Position numbers and translations under genes: made by a program. Positions 15,903 through 24,411 of a stretch of DNA of 25,746 bases are shown in pieces; the first letter of the stretch is position 1; each line of letters starts with the position of its first letter. The notes under the pieces were generated by a model that had not been told where the DNA came from, searched no databases, and saw nothing but the letters and a program-made list of their open reading frames with translations. The DNA is from Tardiphaga sp. (GTDB lineage Bacteria > Pseudomonadota > Alphaproteobacteria > Rhizobiales > Xanthobacteraceae): positions 1 through 25,746 of the forward strand of contig JACMOT010000097.1 in NCBI GenBank assembly GCA_014377915.1. The letters are read 5' to 3'.

Positions 15903-17132
15903 CTATATGACGCCAGCGATCCTCAGATCCGCCACCTCGTTGGCGCTGTAGCCTAGCGAAGTCAGTACGGTTTCGGTCTGCTCGCCGAGATCAGGGGTGG
16001 CGTGCCGGATCTCGCGATCAAATCCGGTGATCGTGCAGGGCTGCGCGACAAGGTCGATGTCGCCAAGGCGCGGATGGGTAACCGACTGCGTGATCCCCAG
16101 GGCTTTCACCTGCGGATCGGCGAATACCTCGTTGATGGCATAGACCGGTCCGCAGGGGATGCCCGCGGCAACCAATATATCAAACCATTCGCGGGTTGTT
16201 CTCTGACGCAGCGCATCGGCGATCAGCGCGTTCAGAGCATCCTTGTTGCGGCCGCGCAGGCCGGAGTTGGCGAAGCGCGGATCGGTCGCCATTCTCTCCC
16301 GTTCAACCACACGGCAGAAGGTCGTGAAATTCTTGTCGCTGTTGGCCGCGATGTTGAGGAAGCTGTCGGCGGTGGGATAAAGGCCCATCGGCGTGATGGT
16401 GGGATGGAAATTGCCTTCCTGCGGCGGTACCTTGCCGTCCATCAGCCAGCGCGCGGCCTGGAAGTCGAGCAGGTTGATGCTCGCTTCGATCAGCGAGGTC
16501 TGAACCCAGCGACCTTCGCCGCTCACCTCGCGTTCGAGCAACGCGATGAGCAGGCCCTGGGCCAGAAAGGCGCCGGCCATCAGGTCGGTCACGGCGACGC
16601 CCGCGCGCACTGGCCCTTGGCCGGGGAGACCAGTCACCGACATGATGCCCGCCATGCCTTGGGCGATTTGATCAAGCGAGGGGCGCTCGGCATAGGGGCC
16701 GATCTGGCCGAAGCCGGAAATACTGCCATACACAATCTTCGGGTTGCGGGCCGTCACCGCTTCGTAATCGACGCCGAGGCGCTTGGTGACGCCCGGTCTC
16801 ATGTTCTCGACGATGACGTCGGCGGTGTCGGCAAGCCGCATGAAGATTTCACGTCCCCGTTCGTTTTTCAGGTTCAGTGTTATCGCGCGCTTGTTACGAT
16901 GCAGGTTCTGGAAATCCGAACCGTCACGCTTGCCGAGCAATTCACTGCTTTCGGAATCACTCGGCGGTGGCTCGATGCGGATGACGTCGGCGCCCCAATC
17001 GGCGAGGGTGCGAACGCAGGATGGCCCGGCGCGCGCCAGCGTCAGATCGAGCACCTTGAAGCGCGCCAATGGTAGCGCGGCGGGGGGCTTCAGGGCAGCG
17101 GTGGCGTCGGTGGCCTTGGCGGCGTCAAGCAT
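15903..17132 (-). CDS. CaiB/BaiF (class III) CoA-transferase
   Basis: A 409-aa enzyme that moves CoA between acyl groups, most often to activate an organic acid with succinyl-CoA or acetyl-CoA. The N-terminal pattern is present (FKVLDLTLARAGPSCVRTLADWGADVIRIEPP), as are HRNKRAITLNLK and ADVIVENMRPGV. Catalytic Asp154 lies in ERPSLDQIAQGMAGIMSVTG, matching Asp169 of formyl-CoA transferase. Length is normal. ATG 17132 overlaps the stop of the upstream ATPase gene by eight bases and has AGGA ten bases before it; a frame reaching 17525 is a shadow of that ATPase. Coupling to an importer strongly suggests that the imported acid is its substrate. The exact acid cannot be read from sequence. Confidence 0.92.
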   Translation of the reverse strand: MLDAAKATDATAALKPPAALPLARFKVLDLTLARAGPSCVRTLADWGADVIRIEPPPSDSESSELLGKRDGSDFQNLHRNKRAITLNLKNERGREIFMRLADTADVIVENMRPGVTKRLGVDYEAVTARNPKIVYGSISGFGQIGPYAERPSLDQIAQGMAGIMSVTGLPGQGPVRAGVAVTDLMAGAFLAQGLLIALLEREVSGEGRWVQTSLIEASINLLDFQAARWLMDGKVPPQEGNFHPTITPMGLYPTADSFLNIAANSDKNFTTFCRVVERERMATDPRFANSGLRGRNKDALNALIADALRQRTTREWFDILVAAGIPCGPVYAINEVFADPQVKALGITQSVTHPRLGDIDLVAQPCTITGFDREIRHATPDLGEQTETVLTSLGYSANEVADLRIAGVI

Positions 17133-18201
17133 GCTGGTCGTCCTGGATCGGAATGATGTGTGACGGGTTGATTTCCAGCCACACCTTCTGGCCCACGTCG
17201 AACACATGGAGTGGCGGCGACATGATGCGCAGCCGGAGATTGGAGGTTTCGGACTGGAACGCATAGTCCCAGGTCTCGCCAAGGAAGGCGCGCTCGATGA
17301 TGCTGCCGGGCAGGATGATCGAATCGCCTTGCGGGCAATTCGCGTGAAGCCCGATGTTCTGTGTGCGAAGCGAGAATTCCTCGGTGCGAATTGTACCGCG
17401 GGCATTGAGCCGGGCGGTGGAAATCTCGAATCCGTTGAAGGCAACGCTGGCACCATTGGTCCGCCCGTCAAGGATGTTGGAGCGGCCGATGAACTCGGCG
17501 ACGTAGCGCGTCTTTGGCCGTGCATAGAGCGTCAGCGGATCGTCAATCTGCTCGATCCGGCCCTTGTTCATGACAGCGATGCGGTCCGACGTCGTCATCG
17601 CCTCGGCCTGATCATGGGTGACATAGATCGAGGTGATGCCGAATTCATTGTGCAGGCGGCGGATCTCACCGCGCATCTCCTCGCGCAGGTTGGCGTCGAG
17701 GTTCGACAGCGGCTCGTCGAGCAGCAGGATTTCCGGCTTGACCACCAGCGCGCGCGCCAGCGAGACGCGCTGCTGCTGACCCCCGGACAATTCGTTGGGA
17801 TAGGGTGCGGCGAGATGGTCGATCTGCACCACGCCGAGGATCTGGTTGACGCGGCGCTGGATCTCGTCCTTCGACACCTTGCGCATTTTCAGCCCGAAGG
17901 CGACGTTCTGCGCCACCGTCATGTTCGGCCACAGTGCATAGCTCTGGAAGATCATCGACATCCGGCGCCGTTCGGGCGGTAGCGAGGCGGCGGCCGAGGA
18001 CATCTGCTTGCCGTCCATGTCGATGCTGCCGGCAGACGGCGTCACGAAACCGGCGATCATCCGCAGCGTCGTGGTCTTGCCGCAGCCGGAAGGACCCAGC
18101 AGCGAAACGAATTCACCGGGCCGCAGGCTCAGGTTCAACTGGTCGACCACGACGGTGTCGCCGTATTTCTTGGTCAGGTTGGTGAGCGTGAGCTTGTCCA
18201 T
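17125..18201 (-). CDS. ABC transporter ATP-binding protein, Fe3+/phosphonate/organic-anion type
   Basis: A 358-aa ATPase with Walker A GPSGCGKTT at 36-44, Q-loop MIFQSYALWPNM, signature LSGGQQQRV, Walker B ILLLDEPLSNLD and H-loop VTHDQAEAM. The YALWPNM variant of the Q-loop and the C-terminal TOBE-like domain (about 240-358) fit the FbpC/PhnT group that works with two-domain permeases. The start ATG shares its A with the end of the permease stop (TGATG), and GAGG lies eight bases upstream. Its end overlaps the CoA-transferase start, so permease, ATPase and transferase should be translated together. Confidence 0.92.
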   Translation of the reverse strand: MDKLTLTNLTKKYGDTVVVDQLNLSLRPGEFVSLLGPSGCGKTTTLRMIAGFVTPSAGSIDMDGKQMSSAAASLPPERRRMSMIFQSYALWPNMTVAQNVAFGLKMRKVSKDEIQRRVNQILGVVQIDHLAAPYPNELSGGQQQRVSLARALVVKPEILLLDEPLSNLDANLREEMRGEIRRLHNEFGITSIYVTHDQAEAMTTSDRIAVMNKGRIEQIDDPLTLYARPKTRYVAEFIGRSNILDGRTNGASVAFNGFEISTARLNARGTIRTEEFSLRTQNIGLHANCPQGDSIILPGSIIERAFLGETWDYAFQSETSNLRLRIMSPPLHVFDVGQKVWLEINPSHIIPIQDDQHA

Positions 18202-19946
18202 CAGGTGCGCCTCAGCATGAAGTCGCGACCCAGTACCGCGGTGCCGATCAGGGTCACCACGGCCGTGACCGCGAGCAGGAGAATGGAAATGGCCGATAGC
18301 GTTTCGTACTGACCCTGTTCGCTGAGTTCGAGCGTCAGCACCGAGATCACTCGCGTCTGCGGGCCGGACAGGAACATCGCTGTCGAGAGTTCGCGGGTAC
18401 CGATGATGAAAATCAGCAGCCAGCTGCCGAACAGCGACTTCTTGAGGATGGGCAGCACGACCTGCCACAATGCTCGGGCCCGGGTGCCGCCGGCGATCCG
18501 CACGGCTTCCTCAAGCTCGGGGTGGAGGCCCTGGATCGCAGAGTTGGAGTTGGTGAAAGCGATCGGCAGAAAGCGGGTAATGAAGGCGATGATCACCAGC
18601 GCACCCATGCCGTACAGCGAAAATGGCGGCGGGGCATAGGCGGCGTAGAAGCAGATCGCCAGCACGATGCCGGGCACCGCGAACGGCGCCAGGGTGATGC
18701 TGGCCAACGTGCCCGAGAAGGGAAGCAATCTGCGGTGCGAGATGTAGGCAATGGCAAAGCCGAGCGCGGTGCAGATAGTGGCGGTGACGATTGCATATTC
18801 GAAGGTATTGAACAGTGCCTGACGCACGGTCGCCTGCTCGAACAGCACCTGCTGAAAATTACGAAGGGTGAAGTTCGTGCCCGACATCGGCACCGCCCAG
18901 GCCCTGCTGAACGAGGTCTGCAGGATCACGATCAGCGGCATGAACACGGTGATGGCCGCGATCAGCATGGCGTAGCCGAACAGTACCCAGCGAAACGCGC
19001 CGAGGTTCATGGGCGTGCGATGGCCGCCCTTGCCACCGACAGTCACGTAGCTCTTGCGCGACAGCAGCCGACGCTGTGCCCAGAGTAGCAGAATCGTGAT
19101 GCCGACCATCGGCATCGAGAACGCGGCCGCGACTTCGACACGTACCGGGTTTTCGAAGAATGCCGCCAGTTGGGTTGTCACGACATTGAAGCCAGCCGGG
19201 ATCGCGATCAGCGCCGGCGTGCCATACAGCCCGAGCACTTCGAGGAAGACCAGCAGCACGGATCCGAGGATCGCCGGCAGTGCAAGCGGCAGCGTGATGC
19301 GGAGGGTGGTCTGCGCGGGACCTGCGCCGAGGATCGCGGCGGCTTCCTCCATCTCCGTGGAGATCAGGTCGAGCGCGGATTTGGTGAACACGTAGATCAG
19401 CGGAAAGGAATACAGCGCCGTCACCAGCGCCAGTCCCGAGAAGCTGAAAATGTTGAACGGACCCGACGAGGCGCCGGTCAAGGCCATCCAGCCGCGGTTG
19501 ATCCAGCCGGCGTTGGGTCCGCCAAGCAGAATCCAGCCGATCGCGCCGACGAAGGGCGGGATCAGGAACGAGGCCAGCACCATCACATGGATGAAGTTGC
19601 GGCCGGGCATGTTGGTCCGGGATACGCCCCAGGCCAGTGGCACCGCGATGACGCAGGACACGGCGGCTGCGGCAAGGCCGAGTTCGAGCGAATTGATCAG
19701 CGCCTGCACATAACGCGGTCGACCGAAGGCGGTAACGTAGTTTCCAAACGTAAAACTGCCGTCGGCCGCCTTTGTAAAGCTATACTTGATCAACTGGAAG
19801 AGCGGATTGGCCACCAGGAAGATCAGAACCAGCGCCAGCAGAAGCGCCACCAGCGTCGTCGGATTAAGCGCGCCACGGATCGCGGGGCCCCAATGGGAGG
19901 GCGCTGCCGCAGGCACCTTGTTCTTCGTTATCCCGATTTCGGCCAT
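18201..19946 (-). CDS. Fused ABC transporter permease (two MetI domains, FbpB/PhnU-V type)
   Basis: A 581-aa inner-membrane protein holding two permease domains in one chain, as in FbpB-like systems. A first helix lies at about 30-53. The first MetI domain spans about 80-275 with EAA loop EEAAAILGAGPAQTTLRITL; a linker of about 70 residues includes another helix near 325-345; the second domain spans about 365-565 with EAA loop LEEAVRIAGGTRARALWQVV. About twelve membrane segments are visible. It is the likely channel for the binding protein encoded at 21604-22644; the intervening genes are metabolic. Ligands of this transporter class include Fe3+, 2-aminoethylphosphonate and organic acids. Confidence 0.93.
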   Translation of the reverse strand: MAEIGITKNKVPAAAPSHWGPAIRGALNPTTLVALLLALVLIFLVANPLFQLIKYSFTKAADGSFTFGNYVTAFGRPRYVQALINSLELGLAAAAVSCVIAVPLAWGVSRTNMPGRNFIHVMVLASFLIPPFVGAIGWILLGGPNAGWINRGWMALTGASSGPFNIFSFSGLALVTALYSFPLIYVFTKSALDLISTEMEEAAAILGAGPAQTTLRITLPLALPAILGSVLLVFLEVLGLYGTPALIAIPAGFNVVTTQLAAFFENPVRVEVAAAFSMPMVGITILLLWAQRRLLSRKSYVTVGGKGGHRTPMNLGAFRWVLFGYAMLIAAITVFMPLIVILQTSFSRAWAVPMSGTNFTLRNFQQVLFEQATVRQALFNTFEYAIVTATICTALGFAIAYISHRRLLPFSGTLASITLAPFAVPGIVLAICFYAAYAPPPFSLYGMGALVIIAFITRFLPIAFTNSNSAIQGLHPELEEAVRIAGGTRARALWQVVLPILKKSLFGSWLLIFIIGTRELSTAMFLSGPQTRVISVLTLELSEQGQYETLSAISILLLAVTAVVTLIGTAVLGRDFMLRRT

Positions 19947-19992
19947 TTATCCGTCTTCGCTGGTTGGAAAGGGAGGCGCGTTTCGTGGCGGT

Positions 19993-20817
19993 TCAGCGAC
20001 CTGTGAATTGCGGAGCGCGTTTTTCCATGAAGGCCCGGCGTCCCTCGCGAAAATCCTCGCTGTCCATGCAGTCGACGCCGATCTGTCTGATCGCGGCCAT
20101 GTCTCGATCCCCGGCGTCCTTCAGTATCTCCGCGATGGTGATCCGGGCTGCCGCGATGGCCAGAGGGGCGTTTCCGGAGATGGTCCGCGCGATCTCCTGC
20201 ACGGTGTCGGCAAGCTTGTCAGCGGGTACCACGCGGTCGACCAGGCCGATCCGCCCGGCTTCGCTGGCCTCAATCCGCATGCCCGTGAACATCAGCAGGC
20301 GGGCCTGGGAGGGGCCGACCAGCGACACCAGGTGTTTGAGGCCGTCGAATCCGTAGGCGATTCCGAGTCTGGCGGCGGGAATGCCGAATTGGCTGCCCTC
20401 GGCGGCGATGCGAATGTCCGTTAACATCGCCACCTGCAAGCCACCGCCAAGGCAGAAGCCGCGGATGCAGGCGATGGTCGGCTTCGGGTAATCCGCCAGC
20501 AGCGCACGCGACGCGGCGCTGCGCCGGGAGTATTCCTCGGAGGCTTTCGCGTTGTGTCGGTTCTGTTCGAACTGGCTGATGTCGGCGCCGGAAACAAATG
20601 CCCGGGAGCCGGCGCCAACCAGGATCACGACCCGTACCGATGGGTCGTCGCGCAGTTCGCTCAGGGCGGCACCCAGCCCTTCCCACATGTCCAGCGACAT
20701 TGCGTTATGCTTGGCAGGGTTGTTGAAGGTGACGGTTCCGACACCATCGGCGACGCTGTACAGGATCTTGCCGTCGGCATGGGATCTTTCGGCATGCGCG
20801 GTCGGGGCATTCAACAT
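19993..20817 (-). CDS. Enoyl-CoA hydratase/isomerase (crotonase) family protein lacking both usual catalytic Glu
   Basis: A 274-aa crotonase-fold enzyme acting on an acyl-CoA. The CoA-binding and oxyanion-hole segments are intact: AFVSGADI at 73-80 and IRGFCLGGGLQVA with Gly125. The two glutamates that add water in true enoyl-CoA hydratases are replaced: Gln128 where GGG-x-E is usual, and Ala148 in FGIPAARLG where FG-x-PE is usual. It therefore probably performs a different crotonase reaction (isomerisation, decarboxylation, C-C or thioester cleavage) or uses other residues, for example Asp158 in YGFDGLKHL. ATG 20817 is 36 bases past the GST stop. It sits in the CoA-transferase/importer operon, so its acyl-CoA is likely made by that transferase. 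Confidence 0.9.
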   Translation of the reverse strand: MLNAPTAHAERSHADGKILYSVADGVGTVTFNNPAKHNAMSLDMWEGLGAALSELRDDPSVRVVILVGAGSRAFVSGADISQFEQNRHNAKASEEYSRRSAASRALLADYPKPTIACIRGFCLGGGLQVAMLTDIRIAAEGSQFGIPAARLGIAYGFDGLKHLVSLVGPSQARLLMFTGMRIEASEAGRIGLVDRVVPADKLADTVQEIARTISGNAPLAIAAARITIAEILKDAGDRDMAAIRQIGVDCMDSEDFREGRRAFMEKRAPQFTGR

Positions 20818-20853
20818 GACGATCTGCTTTCAGTACTGATGTTGCGAGTGGTC

Positions 20854-21579
20854 TCATGCATCGAGGAACGGTCCGATATTGGCGTGCGCATAGGCCGAAC
20901 GCGCCTGGATGGTCTGCCACCACAGGGCAACCCGCGGACGCCTCTGCGCGGCAACTTCATCCGGGGCTATTTCTTCATCGATGCGTTTGACGAACGGCAC
21001 GGCCGCGATGTCAGCTATCGAATAGCTATCGCCGACCAGCCAGCCGGTCTCTTCGAGCGACGCTTCCATGCGGTCGAGCAACTCAACCAGTTTGCGGCGG
21101 GCGCCGTCGCGCTCTTCATCGGTGTAGGGTTTACGTGCCACCCGCAGCCAGGATTCCTGCCGCTCCTGGCTGGGAATGTTTTTCAGCCGTTCCGCAAGCT
21201 CCTCGTCGGTCCACTGCGATGCCACCTTTTGAAGGTGGTGCCGCCAGTTGAATATGATGAGGTTGTGAATCAGCCCATCAATATGGCGAATCCAGTTGCG
21301 CATCAGGGCGCGATCATAGGATGAAGCCGGCCGTAGTGGCGGCTCGGGCCATGTCTCGTCGATATATTCGCAGATGGTGCCACTCTCGTGCAGCGGCTGA
21401 TTGTCATGGATCAGCGTCGGGATCACGCCGTTCGGATTGATCTTCAGGTATTCGGGCGAGTGGTGCTCGAGCTTGCCCATGTCGACGACGCGACCTTCAT
21501 AGGCAAGACCCTTTTCCGCAAGGCACAGCCGCACGCGGCGCGATGCGCTGGACTTCCAGGCGTGATGCAGGATGATCAT
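20854..21579 (-). CDS. Glutathione S-transferase family protein
   Basis: A 241-aa protein with a thioredoxin-like N-terminal domain (about 1-80) and an all-helical C-terminal domain (about 95-235). The domain starts ILHHAWKSSASRRVRLCLAEKGL, a position where bacterial GSTs place the Ser or Cys that activates glutathione (Ser10, Ser11 or Ser13). NGVIPTL has the cis-Pro54 and HESGTICEYID has Glu65-Ser66, which bind the gamma-Glu of glutathione. No signal peptide, so cytoplasmic. The next gene begins 36 bases downstream and the binding-protein gene ends 24 bases upstream. In such clusters GST-fold enzymes can act as glutathione-dependent isomerases, etherases or dehalogenases; which applies is unknown. 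Confidence 0.9.
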   Translation of the reverse strand: MIILHHAWKSSASRRVRLCLAEKGLAYEGRVVDMGKLEHHSPEYLKINPNGVIPTLIHDNQPLHESGTICEYIDETWPEPPLRPASSYDRALMRNWIRHIDGLIHNLIIFNWRHHLQKVASQWTDEELAERLKNIPSQERQESWLRVARKPYTDEERDGARRKLVELLDRMEASLEETGWLVGDSYSIADIAAVPFVKRIDEEIAPDEVAAQRRPRVALWWQTIQARSAYAHANIGPFLDA

Positions 21580-21603
21580 TGCGAGGTTTCTGGCCAGGCG
21601 CTA

Positions 21604-22644
21604 TCAAACGCCAAACGTGTCACGCCATTTTTCCGTCAGTTCTGGAATTCCCTTGATGATCTCGGCGATCGTCGGGCGGATCGTCTTGATGTCCGCCAGC
21701 TTGATGGCATTGGCAGGCAGCACGGCGTCGCGCCGCACCGGCACGCCGAACTCTTCCACGTCTTCCCGGGCGGTCTCCTGCGAATACAAGAACTCCATGA
21801 ACAGTTTTGCGGCGTTTGGGTGCCTGGTGTTTTTCAGGATTGCCGATCCGGAAATCATCAATACCGAACCCTCATCGGGATAGGCGGCCGCGAGCGGATT
21901 GCCCTGCGCCACATTATACAGCACCAGCCCCGTAGGGCTGGCACCGATACTGCGTTCACCGGAATTGAGGATGGTGACGGTGTCGATGATGGAGCGGCCG
22001 ACATGCGGCTTCAGCTCCGCCAGTTGCTCGAAATAATCCCAGCCATAAAGCTTGTTCATCTGCACCACCCAGGTGCCGACAAAGCCGCTGAAGCCGGGAT
22101 GTCCGACGACCAGTTGGCCCTTCCATTTCGGATTGATAAAATCTTTCCATGTCTTCGGTACCTGTTCGGCCTTAACCTTGTTGGTGTTGTAACCAAAGCC
22201 GACGGTGGTGGCGTTCACGACCTGGTAGGCGTCGTCCGGATCGATGTTGAGGAAACGCGGATCGATCGCGTCGGAGGCATGCATCTTGTAAGGCAGCAGC
22301 AACCCGCGCTGCTTCAGCGAGACGTACTGGCCCATGTCGGTGGACGCGAACACGTCGCAATTGGCAGCTCCGGCCTGGATGTCCTGACTCAGTCGCTGAT
22401 ATGCGACCTGCGCCGTTGCCCGCACCACGTTTACCTTGATGCCCGGAAAGGCCTTGGTGAACAAGGCGGCGTGCGTTTCGGCGCGGGTGGAGGGCCAGTA
22501 CACGATGTACCAGGTGAGCTCGCCTTCGAGTCTGGCCTTGGCGTATAGCTCGGCGATGTAGTCGGCCTGCGCGGTCGCGGGACGCAGTCCCATCAAGGCT
22601 GCGGTGGCGCCGCCCGCCAGCAGGTCCCTTCGGTTAATCGGCAT
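21604..22644 (-). CDS. ABC transporter substrate-binding protein, Fe3+/organic-anion type (AfuA/FbpA-like)
   Basis: A 346-aa periplasmic binding protein. The Tat-type signal MPINRRDLLAGGATAALMG ends with likely cleavage after TAQA (27). The mature part has the family pattern ELTWYIVYWPSTRAETHAALFTKAFPGIKVNVVRAT, QDIQAGAANCDVF and VPKTWKDFINPKWKGQLVVG. I do not see the paired Tyr residues near the C-terminus typical of ferric-ion binders, so an organic ligand is more likely. GGGAGG lies six bases before ATG 22644. It is the first gene of the minus-strand operon and supplies the fused permease and ATPase further on. Confidence 0.92.
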   Translation of the reverse strand: MPINRRDLLAGGATAALMGLRPATAQADYIAELYAKARLEGELTWYIVYWPSTRAETHAALFTKAFPGIKVNVVRATAQVAYQRLSQDIQAGAANCDVFASTDMGQYVSLKQRGLLLPYKMHASDAIDPRFLNIDPDDAYQVVNATTVGFGYNTNKVKAEQVPKTWKDFINPKWKGQLVVGHPGFSGFVGTWVVQMNKLYGWDYFEQLAELKPHVGRSIIDTVTILNSGERSIGASPTGLVLYNVAQGNPLAAAYPDEGSVLMISGSAILKNTRHPNAAKLFMEFLYSQETAREDVEEFGVPVRRDAVLPANAIKLADIKTIRPTIAEIIKGIPELTEKWRDTFGV

Positions 22645-22712
22645 GCAACCTCCCTGGTCTTTCGCGAACGCTCTTCGGCGTCTGTCGCGCATTCTGATCT
22701 GTTATGTATTTC

Positions 22713-22740
22713 AGCATTGATTTCGTGTGTGCGCAATGCT
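22713..22740. promoter_or_regulatory. Inverted repeat in the divergent control region of the GntR regulon
   Basis: AGCATTG (22713-22719) and CAATGCT (22734-22740) are perfect 7-bp arms with a 14-base spacer, arm centres 21 bases (two turns) apart. It lies midway between the divergent binding-protein and gntR genes, and overlaps a minus-strand promoter candidate TTGCGC-N17-TGAAAT. It is the best visible candidate for the GntR operator. Confidence 0.45.
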
Positions 22741-22771
22741 CTTCTACGCATACACAAGGAACATGGCTCCC

Positions 22772-23434
22772 ATGCGTGGCAGAACCAGCGAATCCCTCCG
22801 CAAGGAGCTGGAGGACGATATCGAGCATGGCCGGCTCGCACCCGGCGACAGGCTCGACGAGCAGACGCTCGCGGCGCGCTTCGACGTCTCGCGCACGCCT
22901 GCTCGCGAGGCGCTCCTGCAACTGGCCGCGGCGGGGATCGTCCGGATGGTGCCGCGGCAGGGGGCGGTCGTCAGCAGCGTGTCGCCGCAGCTTGGGGTCG
23001 GCATGGTGGAAGTTCTGACCGCCCTGGAGGCGGAAGCCGCCGGTCTCGCGGCGCGGCGGATGTCGGACATGGAGAAGGCCAAGCTTGCCAAGTTGCATCA
23101 GGCGTCACAGGCGGCCGTGAAGCGGCTCGACAGTGCCGCCTATCTCAAACACAACGCGGCGTTCCACGACGTGATCTATCTCGGCGCGCGCAATGAGTAT
23201 CTTGCCGAACAGATCCGGCTGACGCGCCGCGGCATGCGCTTTTATCACCGCAGCAGCCTGAACCAGCCAGCCCGGCTGAAAGCGTCGTGGCAGGAACACG
23301 CACGGATCCTTGACGCGATCCGCAGCGGCGATGACGTCTTGGCGCAGGCCGCCATGCGTGAGCACATTCTGTATGGCGGCCGCGTGTTTGCCGACATGAT
23401 CGCAAGCCTGTCCAAACCCGAGAGCAAATCATGA
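22772..23434 (+). CDS. GntR family transcriptional regulator, FCD (FadR) subfamily
   Basis: A 220-aa regulator. The winged helix-turn-helix is at about 6-70 (RKELEDDIEHGRLAPGDRLD, then EQTLAARFDVSRTPAREALL and the PRQGAVV wing). The C-terminal FCD domain (about 75-210) has the metal and ligand-binding pattern: NAAFHDVI, EHARILDAI and MREHILYG supply three His. Such domains bind small organic acids. I prefer ATG 22772 because AAGGA ends 11 bases upstream; ATG 22763 is only two bases from it, and 22727 has no site. It is divergent from the importer/CoA-transferase operon and overlaps the oxidoreductase gene by four bases (ATGA), so it likely controls both directions. Confidence 0.9.
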   Translation: MRGRTSESLRKELEDDIEHGRLAPGDRLDEQTLAARFDVSRTPAREALLQLAAAGIVRMVPRQGAVVSSVSPQLGVGMVEVLTALEAEAAGLAARRMSDMEKAKLAKLHQASQAAVKRLDSAAYLKHNAAFHDVIYLGARNEYLAEQIRLTRRGMRFYHRSSLNQPARLKASWQEHARILDAIRSGDDVLAQAAMREHILYGGRVFADMIASLSKPESKS

Positions 23435-24411
23435 AAACGTCGGTCGTCCGCATTCACCGTCACGGTGGTCCCGAAGTGCTGCAATATGAGGAGGTGGACC
23501 TGCCTGCGCCCGGCGATGGTGAGGTACAGATCCGGCAGACTGCGATCGGTCTGAATTTTGCGGACACCTATCAGCGCGAGGGCGAGGCCGGCCCGCATGA
23601 TGGCGGCGCGATGCCGATCATTCTGGGCGGGCAGGGCGCCGGTATCATCGAGGCCGTGGGACAGAACGCCGGCACGTTCATGGCTGGCGACCGCGTTGCC
23701 TATATTTCGCCGGGGGCCTATGCGGAGCGACGCAACGTGGCGGTCGGGCGCCTGCTGCATCTGCCTGCGGAGATTTCCGATCAGGTGGCCGCCGCGACGT
23801 TGTTGCGTGGCCTCACCGCGGAATATCTGGTGCGGCGCCTCTACAAGGTGAAGCCGGGTAACACGGTGCTGGTGCACGCCGCGGCCGGCGGCATGGGATT
23901 GATCCTCGGGCAGTGGGCCAAGGCGCTCGGCGCACGCGTCATCGGCACCGTGGGCGCCAACAGCAAGATCGATATCGCCAGGGCTCACGGGTGTGACGAG
24001 GTGATCGTCTATACCGGCGAGGATTTTGCCGCGCGGACCATGGAACTGACGGGCGGCACCGGTGTGGATGTGATCTATGATGGAGTCGGCAAGGACGCAT
24101 TCCTGAAATCGCTGGATTGCGTACGGCCGATGGGCATGGTGATCAGCTACGGCACCGCATCTGGCAATGTTGGTCAGTTCGACCTGCAATTGCTGCATCG
24201 CAAGTCGATCATCGTGACCCGGCCAACGCTGCGGACGTGGATCGCGGCGCGCGCCGATCTCGAAGCCGCGGCGGCCGCCTTCTTCGAGGCGGTGATATCG
24301 GGAAAGGTCCGGGCTGACGTCAACCGCAGTTACAGCCTGCGCGACACGCGCCGCGCCCATGAAGAGCTGCACAGCAGATCGACGACAGGGGCTGCGATTA
24401 TCATCCCCTAG
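23431..24411 (+). CDS. Quinone oxidoreductase (zeta-crystallin-like, zinc-free MDR family)
   Basis: A 326-aa NADPH-dependent medium-chain reductase. The N-terminal GroES-like domain (about 1-125) has the QOR pattern TAIGLNFADTYQREG and lacks the zinc-ligand cysteines of alcohol dehydrogenases. The Rossmann domain has VLVHAAAGGMGLILGQWAKA at 146-165, the QOR signature loop, and GTGVDVIYDGVGKDAF. Length is normal. It reduces quinones or activated double bonds (enones). The ATG lies within the GntR stop as ATGA, so regulator and enzyme are co-translated, which ties this reductase to the divergent catabolic operon. Confidence 0.92.
   Translation: MKTSVVRIHRHGGPEVLQYEEVDLPAPGDGEVQIRQTAIGLNFADTYQREGEAGPHDGGAMPIILGGQGAGIIEAVGQNAGTFMAGDRVAYISPGAYAERRNVAVGRLLHLPAEISDQVAAATLLRGLTAEYLVRRLYKVKPGNTVLVHAAAGGMGLILGQWAKALGARVIGTVGANSKIDIARAHGCDEVIVYTGEDFAARTMELTGGTGVDVIYDGVGKDAFLKSLDCVRPMGMVISYGTASGNVGQFDLQLLHRKSIIVTRPTLRTWIAARADLEAAAAAFFEAVISGKVRADVNRSYSLRDTRRAHEELHSRSTTGAAIIIP

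Noticed and set aside
21604..22644. Ferric-ion binding protein as a specific call
   Set aside because: The family resembles FbpA/AfuA, but the paired C-terminal tyrosines for iron were not seen and the operon holds CoA and GST enzymes, so an organic ligand is more likely.
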